From Pedobacter endophyticus (GTDB taxonomy: Bacteria; Bacteroidota; Bacteroidia; Sphingobacteriales; Sphingobacteriaceae), in assembly GCF_015679185.1 (NCBI RefSeq), contig NZ_CP064939.1, positions 1,798,001-1,862,000 on the forward strand: 64,000 nucleotides of DNA. Direction: 5' to 3'. Within the stretch, counting starts at the first letter, position 1. Each line of letters begins with the position of its first letter. The position numbers and the translations under genes are program-made. The notes under the pieces are model-generated. The model was not told the DNA's origin. It was given only the letters and a program-made list of their open reading frames with translations, and did no database searches. This document shows, one piece after another, positions 43,497 through 52,755 of the stretch.

Positions 43497-45266
43497 TTAA
43501 GCTTTGGCAATTCCCTCTGATGAGAATTGAAGATCGTAAAGCCTTTTGTAGTAACCATTTAGCCTCAACAATTGTTGATGTGTACCTTTTTCCTTAATTT
43601 CTCCTTTATCGAGAACGATGATCTGATTCGCCTTTTGGATGGTAGATAATCGGTGGGCGATTACAATCGACGTTCTGCCTTCCATCAAATTATCAATCGC
43701 GTTTTGAATCAGCAGTTCCGTTTCGGTATCAACAGAAGATGTGGCTTCATCTAACACTAAAATTGCCGGATTGTGAACCAAGGCCCTGATAAACGAAATC
43801 AGTTGCGCTTGCCCGGCAGAAAGCGTAGCACCTCGTTCCATCACATTGTACTGGTAACCACCCGGCAGGCGCTCGATAAACTCATGCGCACCCACTTTTT
43901 TAGCTGCATTTACAACTTCGTCGATAGTAATTTGCGGATTATTGAGTGTAATGTTATTTAAAATGGTATCAGAAAACAAGAAAACATCTTGCAACACCGT
44001 AGCAATATTACTCCGCAAATAATCGAGGTCGAAATCTTCAATACGAACACCGTCAACCGTTATTCTGCCTTTCTTAACTTCATAAAATCGGTTCAGAATA
44101 TTAATGGTTGATGATTTACCTGCTCCGGTTGCACCCACCAAAGCTACGGTTTCGCCAGCCGCCACTTCAAACGACAAATCTTTCAACACATAGGCCTCGT
44201 CGTTATAGGCGAACCAAACATTTTTAAATTCGATGTTTCCTTCCAACTTCTCGGGCCTTTGCGTTCCATTGTTAACCGTAGTTTCATCAGTATCCAGCAC
44301 TTTAAAAACCCGCTCGGCACCCACCATGCCCATTTGAAGCGTATTAAATTTATCGGCCAGTTGGCGAATTGGCGTAAACACCATGCCCAGATACATAATG
44401 AACTGCGTAATGGTTCCCGGCGTTACATCAAGCGGCTTCGATAGAATGCCTTTGGCACCATACCAAACCAATAAGCCTAAAGACATGGCCGAAATGAGTT
44501 CTACCACCGGAAAAAAAATCGAGTAATACCAGTTTGAACGGATATTCGCATCGCGGTAGCGCTTGTTAATGGCATAAAACTTTTTGTATTCCTGCCTTTC
44601 CCGGGCGAAATATTGAACAATAGAAACGCCGGTAATGTGTTCTTGTAGAAACGTATTCAGGTTAGACACCTCGTTCCTGATTTCCTGAAAGGCAACTTTA
44701 ATCGCTTTTTGAAATTTCCGTGTTGCCATAATTAACAGAGGAATTGGCAGTAAAACCACCAAACTGAGCTCCCAATCCGTGTAAAGCATTACGCCGACAA
44801 TAACCACAACTTGCAACGAATCGCCGATCATAGAGATTAAACCTTCCGAAAAAATATCAGCGATCGTTTCCAAATCTGAAACTGTTCTGGTAATTAATTG
44901 CCCAATGGGCGTTTTGTCGAAGTATTTTAACCGCAAGCTGGTAATGTGATTAAAAACTTTTACCCGTAAATCGCGAATTACCGATTGCCCTAACGTGTTG
45001 GTTAAAAGTGTGTGATTGTACTGAATTAGTGTTTGCAAAATTAACATGAAAATCATAAGCATCGTCATGTTCACCAATCCCGAATATTTCCCGGTTAAAA
45101 TGTAGTTATCAAGGGTGTATTTGATTAAAAACGGTCTGACTGGAGAAATTGCCGCCAGGAGTATGGTTAATATCACCGACCAAACAAAAACGGCACGGTA
45201 AGGCTTTACGTATTGAAAAATCCGTTTCAGCAATCCTGTGTTATATACGTCTCCTGTTACTGCCAT
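43497..45266 (-). CDS. ABC exporter, fused membrane and ATPase domains (MsbA-like)
   Basis: A 589-residue half-transporter working as a homodimer or heterodimer. The N-terminal ~320 residues carry six membrane helices (exporter type I). The ATPase has Walker A GATGAGKSST, signature LSAGQAQLISFIRAL (LSAGQ instead of LSGGQ), Walker B ILVLDEATSSVD and H-loop VIAHRLST. Function is likely lipid, drug or peptide export; no accessory gene indicates the substrate. truA lies upstream on the same strand. Confidence 0.93.
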   Translation of the reverse strand: MAVTGDVYNTGLLKRIFQYVKPYRAVFVWSVILTILLAAISPVRPFLIKYTLDNYILTGKYSGLVNMTMLMIFMLILQTLIQYNHTLLTNTLGQSVIRDLRVKVFNHITSLRLKYFDKTPIGQLITRTVSDLETIADIFSEGLISMIGDSLQVVVIVGVMLYTDWELSLVVLLPIPLLIMATRKFQKAIKVAFQEIRNEVSNLNTFLQEHITGVSIVQYFARERQEYKKFYAINKRYRDANIRSNWYYSIFFPVVELISAMSLGLLVWYGAKGILSKPLDVTPGTITQFIMYLGMVFTPIRQLADKFNTLQMGMVGAERVFKVLDTDETTVNNGTQRPEKLEGNIEFKNVWFAYNDEAYVLKDLSFEVAAGETVALVGATGAGKSSTINILNRFYEVKKGRITVDGVRIEDFDLDYLRSNIATVLQDVFLFSDTILNNITLNNPQITIDEVVNAAKKVGAHEFIERLPGGYQYNVMERGATLSAGQAQLISFIRALVHNPAILVLDEATSSVDTETELLIQNAIDNLMEGRTSIVIAHRLSTIQKANQIIVLDKGEIKEKGTHQQLLRLNGYYKRLYDLQFSSEGIAKA

Positions 45267-45460
45267 TTTTTTAATTTTGAATGAGAGAGGTTGGAATTTT
45301 GAATGAGTGAATTTTGAATGAGTGAGTGTGGAAGTAAGGCGCCATTAAATCATTTTGTAATTTGTAATTCGCTAATTCTATCATTCCTTAATTTTATCAT
45401 TCACTAATTCTATCATTCCTTAATTCTATCATTCCCTAATTCTATCATTCATTAATTCAA
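45267..45460. repeat. Word array between truA and the ABC exporter gene
   Basis: Two vocabularies occur: TTTTGAATGAGTGA at ~45278-45325, and ATTCTATCATTCCTTAATTC repeated about five times at ~45370-45460 up to the truA stop codon. No gene is seen. Confidence 0.75.
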
Positions 45461-46213
45461 TCACTTTACATACTCATATTGTACCTTAACCAGATACAAG
45501 CCGCAGGCGGGTACCGATTGACCTGCATTACTACGGTTTTTGCTTTCGATAATTGCTTTAAAATCTGCTAAATTGATTTCATGTTTACCTATTCGTACCA
45601 ATGTTCCCATAATGGCCCGAACCATATTTCTTAAAAAACGGTCAGCTTCGATAGTAAATACCAAACCATCTTCGCCCTGCTCAAAAATAGCTTTTGTTAT
45701 TTTACAATTGTTGGTAAATGTTTGGGTGTTCGATTTGCTAAAGCACGAGAAATCGGTATAATTAAACAATAACTCTGCCGCTTTGTTCATCAAATCAATA
45801 TCCAACCGATCTTTAATTAACCACGATCTGTTGAGTTTAAAAGGATCCTTTTCAAAGTGCAGGTAATACTTGTAGGCCCGGGCCGTGGCATCAAACCGTG
45901 CATGCGCATCATTAGCAACAGGAATAATCCGCTTAGCTGCAATTTGATACGGCAACAACGCATTTATTCCGCCTAGGGCACTTAAAACCTTACTTTCGTC
46001 CGGGTTTTCAACATCAAAATGGGCATAAAACTCTTTGGCGTGCACACCTGTATCCGTTCGTCCGCAGCCGAGGGTTTCAATCGGTTGCCTAAAAAAAACA
46101 GACATGGCCTTATCCAGCAATTCTTGAACAGTAATTGCGTTGGGTTGGGTTTGCCAGCCGTGGTATAAGCTGCCATCGTATGCGATTTGTATGAAGTACC
46201 GTTTTTTGTTCAA
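45461..46213 (-). CDS. truA: tRNA pseudouridine(38-40) synthase
   Basis: A 250-residue TruA acting on the anticodon arm of tRNAs. The N-terminal IAYDGSLYHGWQTQP and the catalytic GCGRTDTGVHAKEF, with the active-site Asp, are conserved. Later blocks DFSCFSKSN and FLRNMVRAIMGTLVRIG also match. It starts 84 bp from the divergent DUF4293 gene. Confidence 0.96.
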   Translation of the reverse strand: MNKKRYFIQIAYDGSLYHGWQTQPNAITVQELLDKAMSVFFRQPIETLGCGRTDTGVHAKEFYAHFDVENPDESKVLSALGGINALLPYQIAAKRIIPVANDAHARFDATARAYKYYLHFEKDPFKLNRSWLIKDRLDIDLMNKAAELLFNYTDFSCFSKSNTQTFTNNCKITKAIFEQGEDGLVFTIEADRFLRNMVRAIMGTLVRIGKHEINLADFKAIIESKNRSNAGQSVPACGLYLVKVQYEYVK

Positions 46214-46270
46214 AGCGATGCAAAAATACTTTTTTCCTTTTATTAGATGGGATAGTAAATCGCAATTAAA

Positions 46271-46278
46271 TATATTTG
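46271..46278 (+). promoter_or_regulatory. TATATTTG -7 element of the DUF4293 gene
   Basis: TATATTTG matches TAnnTTTG and lies 19 bp before ATG 46298, a usual distance. The -33 region in the divergent truA interval is AT-rich without a clear TTTG. Confidence 0.5.
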
Positions 46279-46297
46279 TACATTATTTTAGATTAAC

Positions 46298-46765
46298 ATG
46301 ATACAAAGAATACAATCAATCTGGCTTTTTTTAGCGACTTTAGTCTTGGTTTTAATGCTTTTTTTACCCATCGCAACTAAGGAATTGGCGGGTACAAAAT
46401 CAGGAATTTATACCTCTGGCTTATATTTAACGTCGCTTGCCAAACCCGGCGTAAACGTTAAAATTGAATCATTTCTACCGCTTTTAATTACCAACATTGC
46501 CGTGGCCGTAATGTGTTTTTTCAATATTTTCAATTTCAGAAGAAGAACCCTTCAAAAACGAATTGCAATTTTTACAATAGCCGCTATTGCAGGCTTTGCT
46601 TTTTGGTGCAGTGTATATGCAAAAAAGCTTCCGGGTGGCATTGAGGGGGCTAATTTTGGCGTCGGCATATACTTACCAGCCCTGGCCGTTTTATTCATCA
46701 TTTTTGCCATCTTCGGCATTAATAAAGATGAAAAACTGATCCGATCAGCAGAAAGGTTGAGGTGA
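46298..46765 (+). CDS. DUF4293 family membrane protein
   Basis: A 155-residue protein with four predicted membrane helices. It starts MIQRIQSIWLFLATLVLVLMLFLP, and the second helix pair lies around FLPLLITNIAVAVMCFFNIFNFRRRTLQKR. The N-terminal MIQRIQS(I/V)WL motif and four-helix layout are those of the DUF4293 family, found in Bacteroidota. Function unknown. Confidence 0.88.
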   Translation: MIQRIQSIWLFLATLVLVLMLFLPIATKELAGTKSGIYTSGLYLTSLAKPGVNVKIESFLPLLITNIAVAVMCFFNIFNFRRRTLQKRIAIFTIAAIAGFAFWCSVYAKKLPGGIEGANFGVGIYLPALAVLFIIFAIFGINKDEKLIRSAERLR

Positions 46766-46849
46766 TTTGGTTCATTGGTTCATTAGTTCATTGGTTCACT
46801 AAGACAAGCGTAAGTTAGAGTCAGTAGTTTATCTTAATTATTTTGAAAA

Positions 46850-47401
46850 ATGGAAATATCTGCCGGGCAAACCGCAACCTTATTGGCTTTATTAAAGGCA
46901 CGTTTCGATAAAAATCTGGGCCGACATCAGGCAATAAAGTGGGAAAACGTGTTGGCTAAACTCGAAGCCAATAAGCAAAAGCTTTGGTCGTTACACCAAA
47001 TGGAAGCTACCGGCGGCGAACCCGATTTGGTTGATTACGACGACGAAACGAACGAATTTACTTTTTACGACTGTTCGGCTGAGAGCCCAAAAGGCAGGCG
47101 AAGTGTTTGCTATGATCAGGAAGCGTTAGAAGCCAGAAAAGAGCATAAACCTGCAAACAGCGCCTTGCAAATGGCTGCAGACATGGGCATAACCCTATTA
47201 AATGAAGCCCAGTACGGCCAATTGCAACAGCTTGGAAAGTTTGATACTAAAACCTCGAGCTGGGTGGCCACTCCACCCGAGATCAGAACATTAGGTGGTG
47301 CCCTTTTCTGCGATCGCCGTTACAATACCGTATTTTTGTACCACAACGGGGCCGAATCTTATTACGCAGCACGGGGTTTCAGGGGAATGCTGAAAGTTTA
47401 A
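46850..47401 (+). CDS. DUF4256 family protein
   Basis: A 183-residue soluble protein matching the DUF4256 layout: LLALLKARFDKNLGRH, WENVLAKLEAN, MEATGGEPDLVDYD, FYDCSAESPKGRRSVCYD and GGALFCDRRYNTVFLYHNGA. No catalytic motif is known to me. A short array of TTCATTGGTTCATTAG words lies just before it at 46768-46800. Confidence 0.87.
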   Translation: MEISAGQTATLLALLKARFDKNLGRHQAIKWENVLAKLEANKQKLWSLHQMEATGGEPDLVDYDDETNEFTFYDCSAESPKGRRSVCYDQEALEARKEHKPANSALQMAADMGITLLNEAQYGQLQQLGKFDTKTSSWVATPPEIRTLGGALFCDRRYNTVFLYHNGAESYYAARGFRGMLKV

Positions 47402-47505
47402 CTGCAAAGTCTTTCCATAAGTTTATTCAAAGGTCTAAATCTCCGGATCAGAATAGAATTGTTTTATTCAGCAAGTTTCGGGTGGTTGGTCATCCGGCGG
47501 GTAGC

Positions 47506-47513
47506 TACTTTTG
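47506..47513 (+). promoter_or_regulatory. TACTTTTG -7 element of the alkylation-repair operon
   Basis: TACTTTTG lies 19 bp before ATG 47533, with TTG (47486-47488) 17 bp upstream as a possible -33 element. Its position shows that the open frame beginning at 47482 starts before the probable transcript start. Confidence 0.5.
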
Positions 47514-47532
47514 TTTAAAAGAAATAAGCGTT

Positions 47533-48375
47533 ATGGATGTACAAGATGAAATTAACTTTAACCGTATTGCCGAGGCCATTGCCTTTATAAAGAACAATTT
47601 TAAAACCCAGCCCCGGTTAACTGAAGTTGCCGAAAACGTAAACCTCAGTTCCTTTCACTTTCAACGATTGTTTAGCGAATGGGCAGGCACGAGCCCGAAA
47701 AGATTTTTACAGTACATCAGCATCAGCCACGCTAAACAGTTGTTGCGCAATAACCAAAGCTTGTTCCAAACCGCTTTGGAGGTGGGCCTGTCGGGCACCA
47801 GTCGTTTGCATGATCTTTTCATCAATATTGAGGGGATGACGCCCGGCGAGTATAAAAACGGAGGCGAGAATCTGTCAATCAACTATAGTTTTTCTGAAAC
47901 CCGTTTCGGAAACATTCTGGTAGCCTCTACCTTAAAAGGAATTTGTCATCTGGCATTTTACGATGATGAAAGTGTGGCGCTTTCAAACTTGAAAAGTAAA
48001 TTTCCACGAGCGCAGTACCAGCAAACTATTGATAGACTGCAACAAGATGCCCTATTTATTTTTAACCACGACTGGACTAATATTGAGCAAATAAAACTGC
48101 ACTTAAAAGGAACCAGCTTTCAGCTCAAGGTGTGGGAAACGTTGTTAAAAATCCCTTTGGGTAGCCTGACAACTTACGGTACTATTGCCAAACAGCTGCA
48201 AAACCCAAACGCATCAAGGGCTGTAGGCACGGCTATTGGCGATAACCCCGTAGCCTTTCTTATCCCTTGTCACCGCGTAATACAATCGAATGGTGCCCTC
48301 GGCGGTTATCATTGGGGGATAGATAGAAAAACGGCTATGATTGGCTGGGAAGCTGCCAAAATTGAGATCACATAG
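47533..48375 (+). CDS. AraC-type HTH fused to O6-methylguanine-DNA methyltransferase (Ada without its N-domain)
   Basis: A 280-residue bifunctional protein. Residues ~5-105 are an AraC HTH pair (NNFKTQPRLTEVAENVNLSSFHFQRLFSEWAGTSP region). Residues ~110-280 are the suicide methyltransferase domain with FQLKVWETLLKIPLGSLTTYGTIA and active-site C246 in IPCHRVIQSNGALGGYHWG. It removes methyl from O6-methylguanine and should regulate the operon. The Ada metal-binding domain that normally precedes the HTH is missing but is encoded by the next gene. ATG 47533 is supported by the promoter element. Confidence 0.93.
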   Translation: MDVQDEINFNRIAEAIAFIKNNFKTQPRLTEVAENVNLSSFHFQRLFSEWAGTSPKRFLQYISISHAKQLLRNNQSLFQTALEVGLSGTSRLHDLFINIEGMTPGEYKNGGENLSINYSFSETRFGNILVASTLKGICHLAFYDDESVALSNLKSKFPRAQYQQTIDRLQQDALFIFNHDWTNIEQIKLHLKGTSFQLKVWETLLKIPLGSLTTYGTIAKQLQNPNASRAVGTAIGDNPVAFLIPCHRVIQSNGALGGYHWGIDRKTAMIGWEAAKIEIT

Positions 48376-48624
48376 GTGGTAAAACAGGCAACGTTATCGC
48401 CGGTTGAAACCAAGCAACTGATCAAAAACAAAGAAATTTGTTTCGGTGGGAACAGCCGATTAAAAATTTATGGTTTGCTCAGCTGCAAATCAGGCAAAAG
48501 AATGAAAATAGAGAACCGTGTATTCTTTAAAACTGAAAATGAAGCTTTGGCCATGGGATTTAGACCATGCGGGCATTGCTTAAAACAACAATACAATCAA
48601 TGGACTTATTTAACCAGGACATAA
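48376..48624 (+). CDS. Stand-alone Ada metal-binding domain protein
   Basis: An 82-residue protein starting with GTG directly after the preceding stop codon (TAG GTG). It resembles the Ada N-terminal zinc domain: GGNSRLKIYGLLSCKSGKRMK, ENRVFFKTENEALAMGFRPCGHC. The two C-terminal Cys of Ada (C-x2-C, here PCGHC) are kept. Of the first pair only one Cys is clear (SCKSGKRM), with a further Cys nearer the start (EICFGG). In Ada this domain takes methyl from phosphotriesters and switches on transcription; whether this small protein does so is unproven. It overlaps alkB by 25 bp. Confidence 0.85.
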   Translation: MVKQATLSPVETKQLIKNKEICFGGNSRLKIYGLLSCKSGKRMKIENRVFFKTENEALAMGFRPCGHCLKQQYNQWTYLTRT

Positions 48625-49208
48625 ACACGCAAAGCAACTTGTTGCCTTACGGCGGAACGGTAAATTATTATGGTTTCTTGTTTCCGGTAAGCGAAGCCGA
48701 TTACTACTATCGGGTTTTAATGGACAGCGTTGCCTGGAAAAACGACGAGGCGTTTATAATGGGTAAGCACATCATAACAAAAAGAAAAGTTGCCTGGTAT
48801 GGCGATAAAGAATATTCGTACACCTATTCGCGGGCCTCAAAAATAGCGTTACCGTGGACAAGCGACCTGCTGGCGCTTAAAAATATTGTAGAAGAAAAAA
48901 CACAAGCCAGCTACAATTCGTGCCTATTAAATTTATACCATAACGGCGATGAGGGCATGGCCTACCATAGCGACGATGAGAAAGCCCTTGCCGAGCACTC
49001 GGCCATTGCTTCTGTAAGTTTTGGCGCTGAGCGAAACTTCCTCTTTAAACACAAAGAAACTAAGCAAACGGTTTCAATGCGATTAGCGCACGGCAGTTTA
49101 CTGGTAATGAAGGGAGAAACGCAGAAAAACTGGCTTCACCGTTTGCCGCCTACGAAAAAAGCAACCACGCCGAGGATAAATCTTACCTTTAGAACAATGG
49201 TTGCTTAG
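48600..49208 (+). CDS. alkB: AlkB-family 2-oxoglutarate/Fe(II) dioxygenase
   Basis: A 202-residue DNA/RNA demethylase that oxidises methyl groups from 1-methyladenine and 3-methylcytosine. The iron ligands are HSD in AYHSDDEKAL (HxD) and the distal His in NWLHRLP. The 2-oxoglutarate arginine is in PRINLTFR. NLYHNGDEGMAYHSD and ASVSFGAERNFLF are typical. ATG 48600 (MDLFNQD) overlaps the Ada-domain gene by 25 bp, so the operon is translationally coupled. The longer frame from 48567 only adds overlap. Confidence 0.94.
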   Translation: MDLFNQDINTQSNLLPYGGTVNYYGFLFPVSEADYYYRVLMDSVAWKNDEAFIMGKHIITKRKVAWYGDKEYSYTYSRASKIALPWTSDLLALKNIVEEKTQASYNSCLLNLYHNGDEGMAYHSDDEKALAEHSAIASVSFGAERNFLFKHKETKQTVSMRLAHGSLLVMKGETQKNWLHRLPPTKKATTPRINLTFRTMVA

Positions 49209-50559
49209 TTTTCAGTTTTGATCTTTAGTCCCCGGTGCTGTCATCCTGAGGGGTAATTATTGGAATAGAATCAATATGAGTGACATTGTTTTTTAGAAGA
49301 ATATCTTAGAGGAGTCGTCATTTCGACCGAAGTGCTCGGTAGGAGCTCCCACGGAGGAGAAATCTTTGCGCAAAGTCAGGTTCAAGATTTCTCGGCTGCG
49401 CTCGAAATGACGATTTTTGTGTTGTTTTTGAAGAACGTCAATGGTAGTGCTGTCATCCTGAGCGGAGTCGAAGGATCCCCAATCGATGGAAGCCTTGCTT
49501 GACCAAAACACAAGCCCAATAGTGAACCTTTCGCAGTTTTCAGTTCGCAGTTTTCAGTTTTGATCTTTAGTCCCCGGTGCTGTCATCCTGAGGGGTAATT
49601 ATTGGAATAAAATCAATAAGAGTGACATTGTTTTTTAGAAGAATATCTTAGAGGAGTCGTCATTGCGACCGAAGTGCTCCGTAGGAGCTCCTTTGGAGGA
49701 GAAATCTTTGCGCAAAGTCAGGTTCAAAGATTTCTCGGCTGCGCTCGAAATGACGATTTTTGTGTTGTTTTTGAAGAACGTCAATGGTAGCGGAGTCGAA
49801 GGATCCCCAAGCGATGGAAGCCTTGCTTGACCAAAACACAAGCCCAATAGTGAACCTTTCGCAGTTTTCAGTTCGCAGTTTTCAGTTTTGATCTTTAGTC
49901 CCCGGTGCTGTCATCCTGAGCGGAGTCGAAGGATCCCCAAGCGATGGAAGCCTTGCTTGAACAAAGCACAACCCCAATAGTGAACCGTTCGCAGTTTGCA
50001 GTTTTGATCTTTAGTCCCCGGTGCTGTCATCCTGAGGGGTAATTATTGGAATAAAATCAATATGAGTGACATTGTTTTTTAGAAGAATATCATAGAGGAG
50101 TCGTCATTTCGACCGAAGTGCTTGGTAGGAGCTCCTTTGGAGGAGAAATCTTTGCGCAAAGTCAGGTTCAAAGATTTCTCGGCTGCGCTCGAAATGACGA
50201 TTTTTGTGTTGTTTTTGAAGAACGTCAATGGTAGCGGAGTCGAAGGATCCCTAATCGATGGAAGCCTTGCTTGACCAAAGCACAAGCCCAATAGTGAACC
50301 GTTCGCAGTTTTCAGTTTGCAGTTTTCAGTTTTGATCTTTAGTCCCCGGTGCTGTCATCCTGAGCGGAGTCGAAGGATCCCCAAGCGATGGAAGCCTTGC
50401 TTGAAAAAAGCACAAGCCCAATAGTGAACCGTTCGCAGTTTTCAGTTTATAGTTTTAAGTTGCAGCGCTCAGTTAAACAGTGCTAACGCTTAGCCGCTTC
50501 GAGCAGCTAGCCATCAACAATGAAACGGTTAAACAATTTGCCAGACAGCTAAACCGAAG
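49209..50559. repeat. Repeat block with alternating filled and empty units
   Basis: A basic unit beginning GATCTTTAGTCCCCGGTGC starts at 49220, 49562, 49890, 50006 and 50334. Units at 49890 and 50334 are short. The other three carry a 197-198 bp composite palindromic element (49251-49447, 49593-49790, 50037-50234) between CATCCTGAG and CGGAGTCGAAGG, exactly where the short units are continuous. In the first copy the 15-base TGCTGTCATCCTGAG is present on both sides of the insert. GCAGTTTTCAGTT words link the units. No gene is supported. Confidence 0.9.
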
Positions 50560-51351
50560 CTATTTCTGAAACTCTTTGATATCCACAATGCGATCGGGAT
50601 CGCCGTTATACTTTAAAAAAGGCGTTCCATTTTTGTTTGTAGCCCACGAGTAGTTTTGTGCAACTTCGCCCCTTATCCCGTCTATGTTGGCCAATGCTTT
50701 TGCCGAAAGCGGCAGCGTTTCGCTTTCGCCGGTATAATAATTAACCTGGTAAAGCGCATCTTTAGTCAAAAAAACCAACGTTGTTCTATCTCTCGAATAC
50801 ATCAGCAATTCACCTGGAATTCGTTCTTCGGGGTTCTTCCTCTTAATGCTGTACACTTTACCGTTAACCGAGTTAACGATGAAATCGTTGTTAACCACAA
50901 AATTTGTCCGGGTAATATCAACGATACCCTTGTCGTATTTTGGATTTTGTTTTCTAGATGAGGGCTTGTTTAAACTGGCAACATCAACCACATTTCCCTT
51001 TAATGAAATCAGGTAAAACCGAGGCGACAAGGCCGACGAATCTACAACCTCGGCTATAATTCCCGTTTTTTGACTATTTATAAATCTTGGGCCTTTAAAT
51101 ACTGAGACTGCCGCGTTTTTGGTATCCTGAACGCTGATCGTGGTGTCTCTAAACTGGATTTCGAAGTGGTCTTGTCGATCAGCCCGATTGGAATCAATTT
51201 TCACTAGTTTCAAGATATTGCCTTTCGATTTCGGAATTTCATCGAAAGTTTCGCTTGCCGCCATGTCTCGTGGTGAATAGGTTTTTTCTAGTTTACCCCT
51301 ACACCCAAATAATGCAATGGATAAAAAGAGCGCTAATAATGTAGTTTTCAT
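50560..51351 (-). CDS. Hypothetical lipoprotein with beta-propeller-like repeats
   Basis: A 263-residue lipoprotein (lipobox LFGC, Cys 17). The mature part is rich in short beta strands with repeated phrases such as FYLISLKGNVVDVASLN, FIVNSVNGKVYSIKRK and TTLVFLTKDALYQVNYYTGE, which suggests a small propeller-like or PQQ-repeat-like fold. I do not recognise the family. It stands alone, between a repeat block and a MITE-like element. Confidence 0.75.
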   Translation of the reverse strand: MKTTLLALFLSIALFGCRGKLEKTYSPRDMAASETFDEIPKSKGNILKLVKIDSNRADRQDHFEIQFRDTTISVQDTKNAAVSVFKGPRFINSQKTGIIAEVVDSSALSPRFYLISLKGNVVDVASLNKPSSRKQNPKYDKGIVDITRTNFVVNNDFIVNSVNGKVYSIKRKNPEERIPGELLMYSRDRTTLVFLTKDALYQVNYYTGESETLPLSAKALANIDGIRGEVAQNYSWATNKNGTPFLKYNGDPDRIVDIKEFQK

Positions 51352-51873
51352 TTGTGTTATGGTTATGGTTTTCTGCTAATTTAGAATCTTCTGTGGCTTT
51401 TAACTAAAAAAATTTGAAAAAACCCCTGTTTGCAGACTTCACAACAGGCAAATCGCTTTCAAAAAAGTCAAACTGTGCAGCAATAAATTAGCCACGGAAT
51501 CCCATAAGTGACGCCCACGCAATGTCATTTAGTTAAGCTCGACAGGTGTCAGTCTGAGCCTTTGGACTTCACTCAAGATAAACTCAGTCGAAGACCTTTT
51601 TCTAAAGAATAAAACAAAAAATATCTGTCCTTCGACTCCGCTCAGGATGACAATATTTTTTATTTTATCCTTAACTTAATAGCATTGGAACGGGCAGGGA
51701 CGAGAATTGAAATTATTCCGTGTTTTCCTTGCTTCCGTGGCACCCTAACGTTTATGTTTTGCCTTTAGGATGTGCAAAAAACAGAAAAAGCTGTGAGAAA
51801 AGTTAAAAGCGATTTCCCCTAGCCTCATGGCGATGAATTGCACAAATGACAAAGATTGATTATATTTACTACT
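51352..51873. other. Gap with a MITE-like element and promoter DNA
   Basis: Apart from the element listed separately (51521-51686), the DNA shows no gene. TATATTTA at 51861-51868 is a possible -7 element but is only 5 bp from the GNAT start codon. Confidence 0.5.
51521..51686. mobile_element. MITE-like element, copy C
   Basis: The left end AATGTCATTTAGTTAAGC (51521-51538) and right end CCTTAACTTAATAGCATT (ending 51686) are imperfect inverted repeats. The interior has CAGTCGAAGACCTTTTTCTA and CTGTCCTTCGACTCCGCTC, shared with the copies at 2.7, 29.8 and 57.2 kb. No target duplication is obvious. Length 166 bp. Confidence 0.7.
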
Positions 51874-52407
51874 ATGGCAATTGAAAGTGAGCGGCTTATT
51901 TTAAGGGAACTTACCGCTGAAGACGCTTCGGGGATGTTTAAAATGGACTCAGACCCAGAGGTACACAAATATCTGGGAAATAAACCCGTAAAAAGCATTG
52001 AGCAAAGTATTCGAGACATCGAATTTATCCGTAATCAATACCGTGAGAATGGAATTGGCAGATGGGCGGTGATCTTGAAGTCAACCGGAGAATTTATAGG
52101 ATGGAGCGGCTTAAAACTCATCTCCGAATCAATCAATGGCCAAACGAACTATTACGATGTTGGTTACCGTTTTATTAGGGAGTATTGGGGCAAGGGTTAC
52201 GCAACCGAATCGGCAAAAACAGCAATTAATTTTGCCTTTGAGGTATTAAAAGCACCAGAAGTTATAGGTTTGGCAAATGTAAAAAACCTTGGATCGATTC
52301 ATGTACTCGAAAAATTAGGGCTCAAAAAAAGATCCGTTTTTGATTACGACGGAGAACCACATCACTGGATGAGCATTAAGAATGAAGTGAGGCAAATTCC
52401 AAATTAA
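51874..52407 (+). CDS. GNAT-family N-acetyltransferase (RimJ/RimL-like)
   Basis: A 177-residue acetyltransferase of the GNAT type 3 group. The N-terminal [11 protein letters not shown], the central GWSGLKL beta strand and the acetyl-CoA motif [25 protein letters not shown] are clear, followed by [19 protein letters not shown]. It acetylates an amine, antibiotic or protein N-terminus; the substrate is unknown. ATG 51874 is used rather than the upstream TTG 51856. Confidence 0.9.
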   Translation: MAIESERLILRELTAEDASGMFKMDSDPEVHKYLGNKPVKSIEQSIRDIEFIRNQYRENGIGRWAVILKSTGEFIGWSGLKLISESINGQTNYYDVGYRFIREYWGKGYATESAKTAINFAFEVLKAPEVIGLANVKNLGSIHVLEKLGLKKRSVFDYDGEPHHWMSIKNEVRQIPN

Positions 52408-52439
52408 ATCCTAATTTCGCACCAAACAAACGTAAAATT

Positions 52440-52652
52440 ATGGAAGTTAAAGACAGCAATGGCAACCTTTTAAACGAGGGCGATTCGGTAACGGTAATTA
52501 AAACGCTTAAAGTTAAGGGGATGTCGTCAGACATTAAACAGGGCACCGCCGTTAAAAACATCCGTTTAACTGATGACCCAAAAGCCATTGAAGGAAAGGT
52601 AAACGGCACTGTTTTAGTCTTAAAAACTGAATTTCTCAAGAAAAAGAATTAA
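52440..52652 (+). CDS. PhnA-like protein, C-terminal domain only
   Basis: A 70-residue protein matching the C-terminal SH3-like domain of PhnA/YjdM ([25 protein letters not shown], then KNIRLTDDP, and a C-terminal KTEFLKKKN). The N-terminal zinc ribbon of full-length YjdM is absent, a form common in Bacteroidota. PhnA's historical link to alkylphosphonate use is weak, so no function is claimed. It lies 32 bp after the GNAT gene. Confidence 0.85.
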   Translation: MEVKDSNGNLLNEGDSVTVIKTLKVKGMSSDIKQGTAVKNIRLTDDPKAIEGKVNGTVLVLKTEFLKKKN

Positions 52653-52755
52653 AAAACAACTGCTCGTATCTAAAATGAACGGTTATTTGTAGGCTTACGT
52701 TCTTATTGGTTTAGTTTTTGATATGAAAGAGCAATCGCTTACAAAACTTAAATAC

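Noticed and set aside
47482..47532. Upstream start of the AraC-Ogt gene
   Set aside because: It precedes the TACTTTTG promoter element; ATG 47533 begins with a typical sequence.
49293..50291. Three similar ~70-residue reverse frames in the repeat block
   Set aside because: They translate the composite palindromic element (the phrase SAAEKSLNLTLRKDFSS recurs wherever that element occurs) and are not genes.
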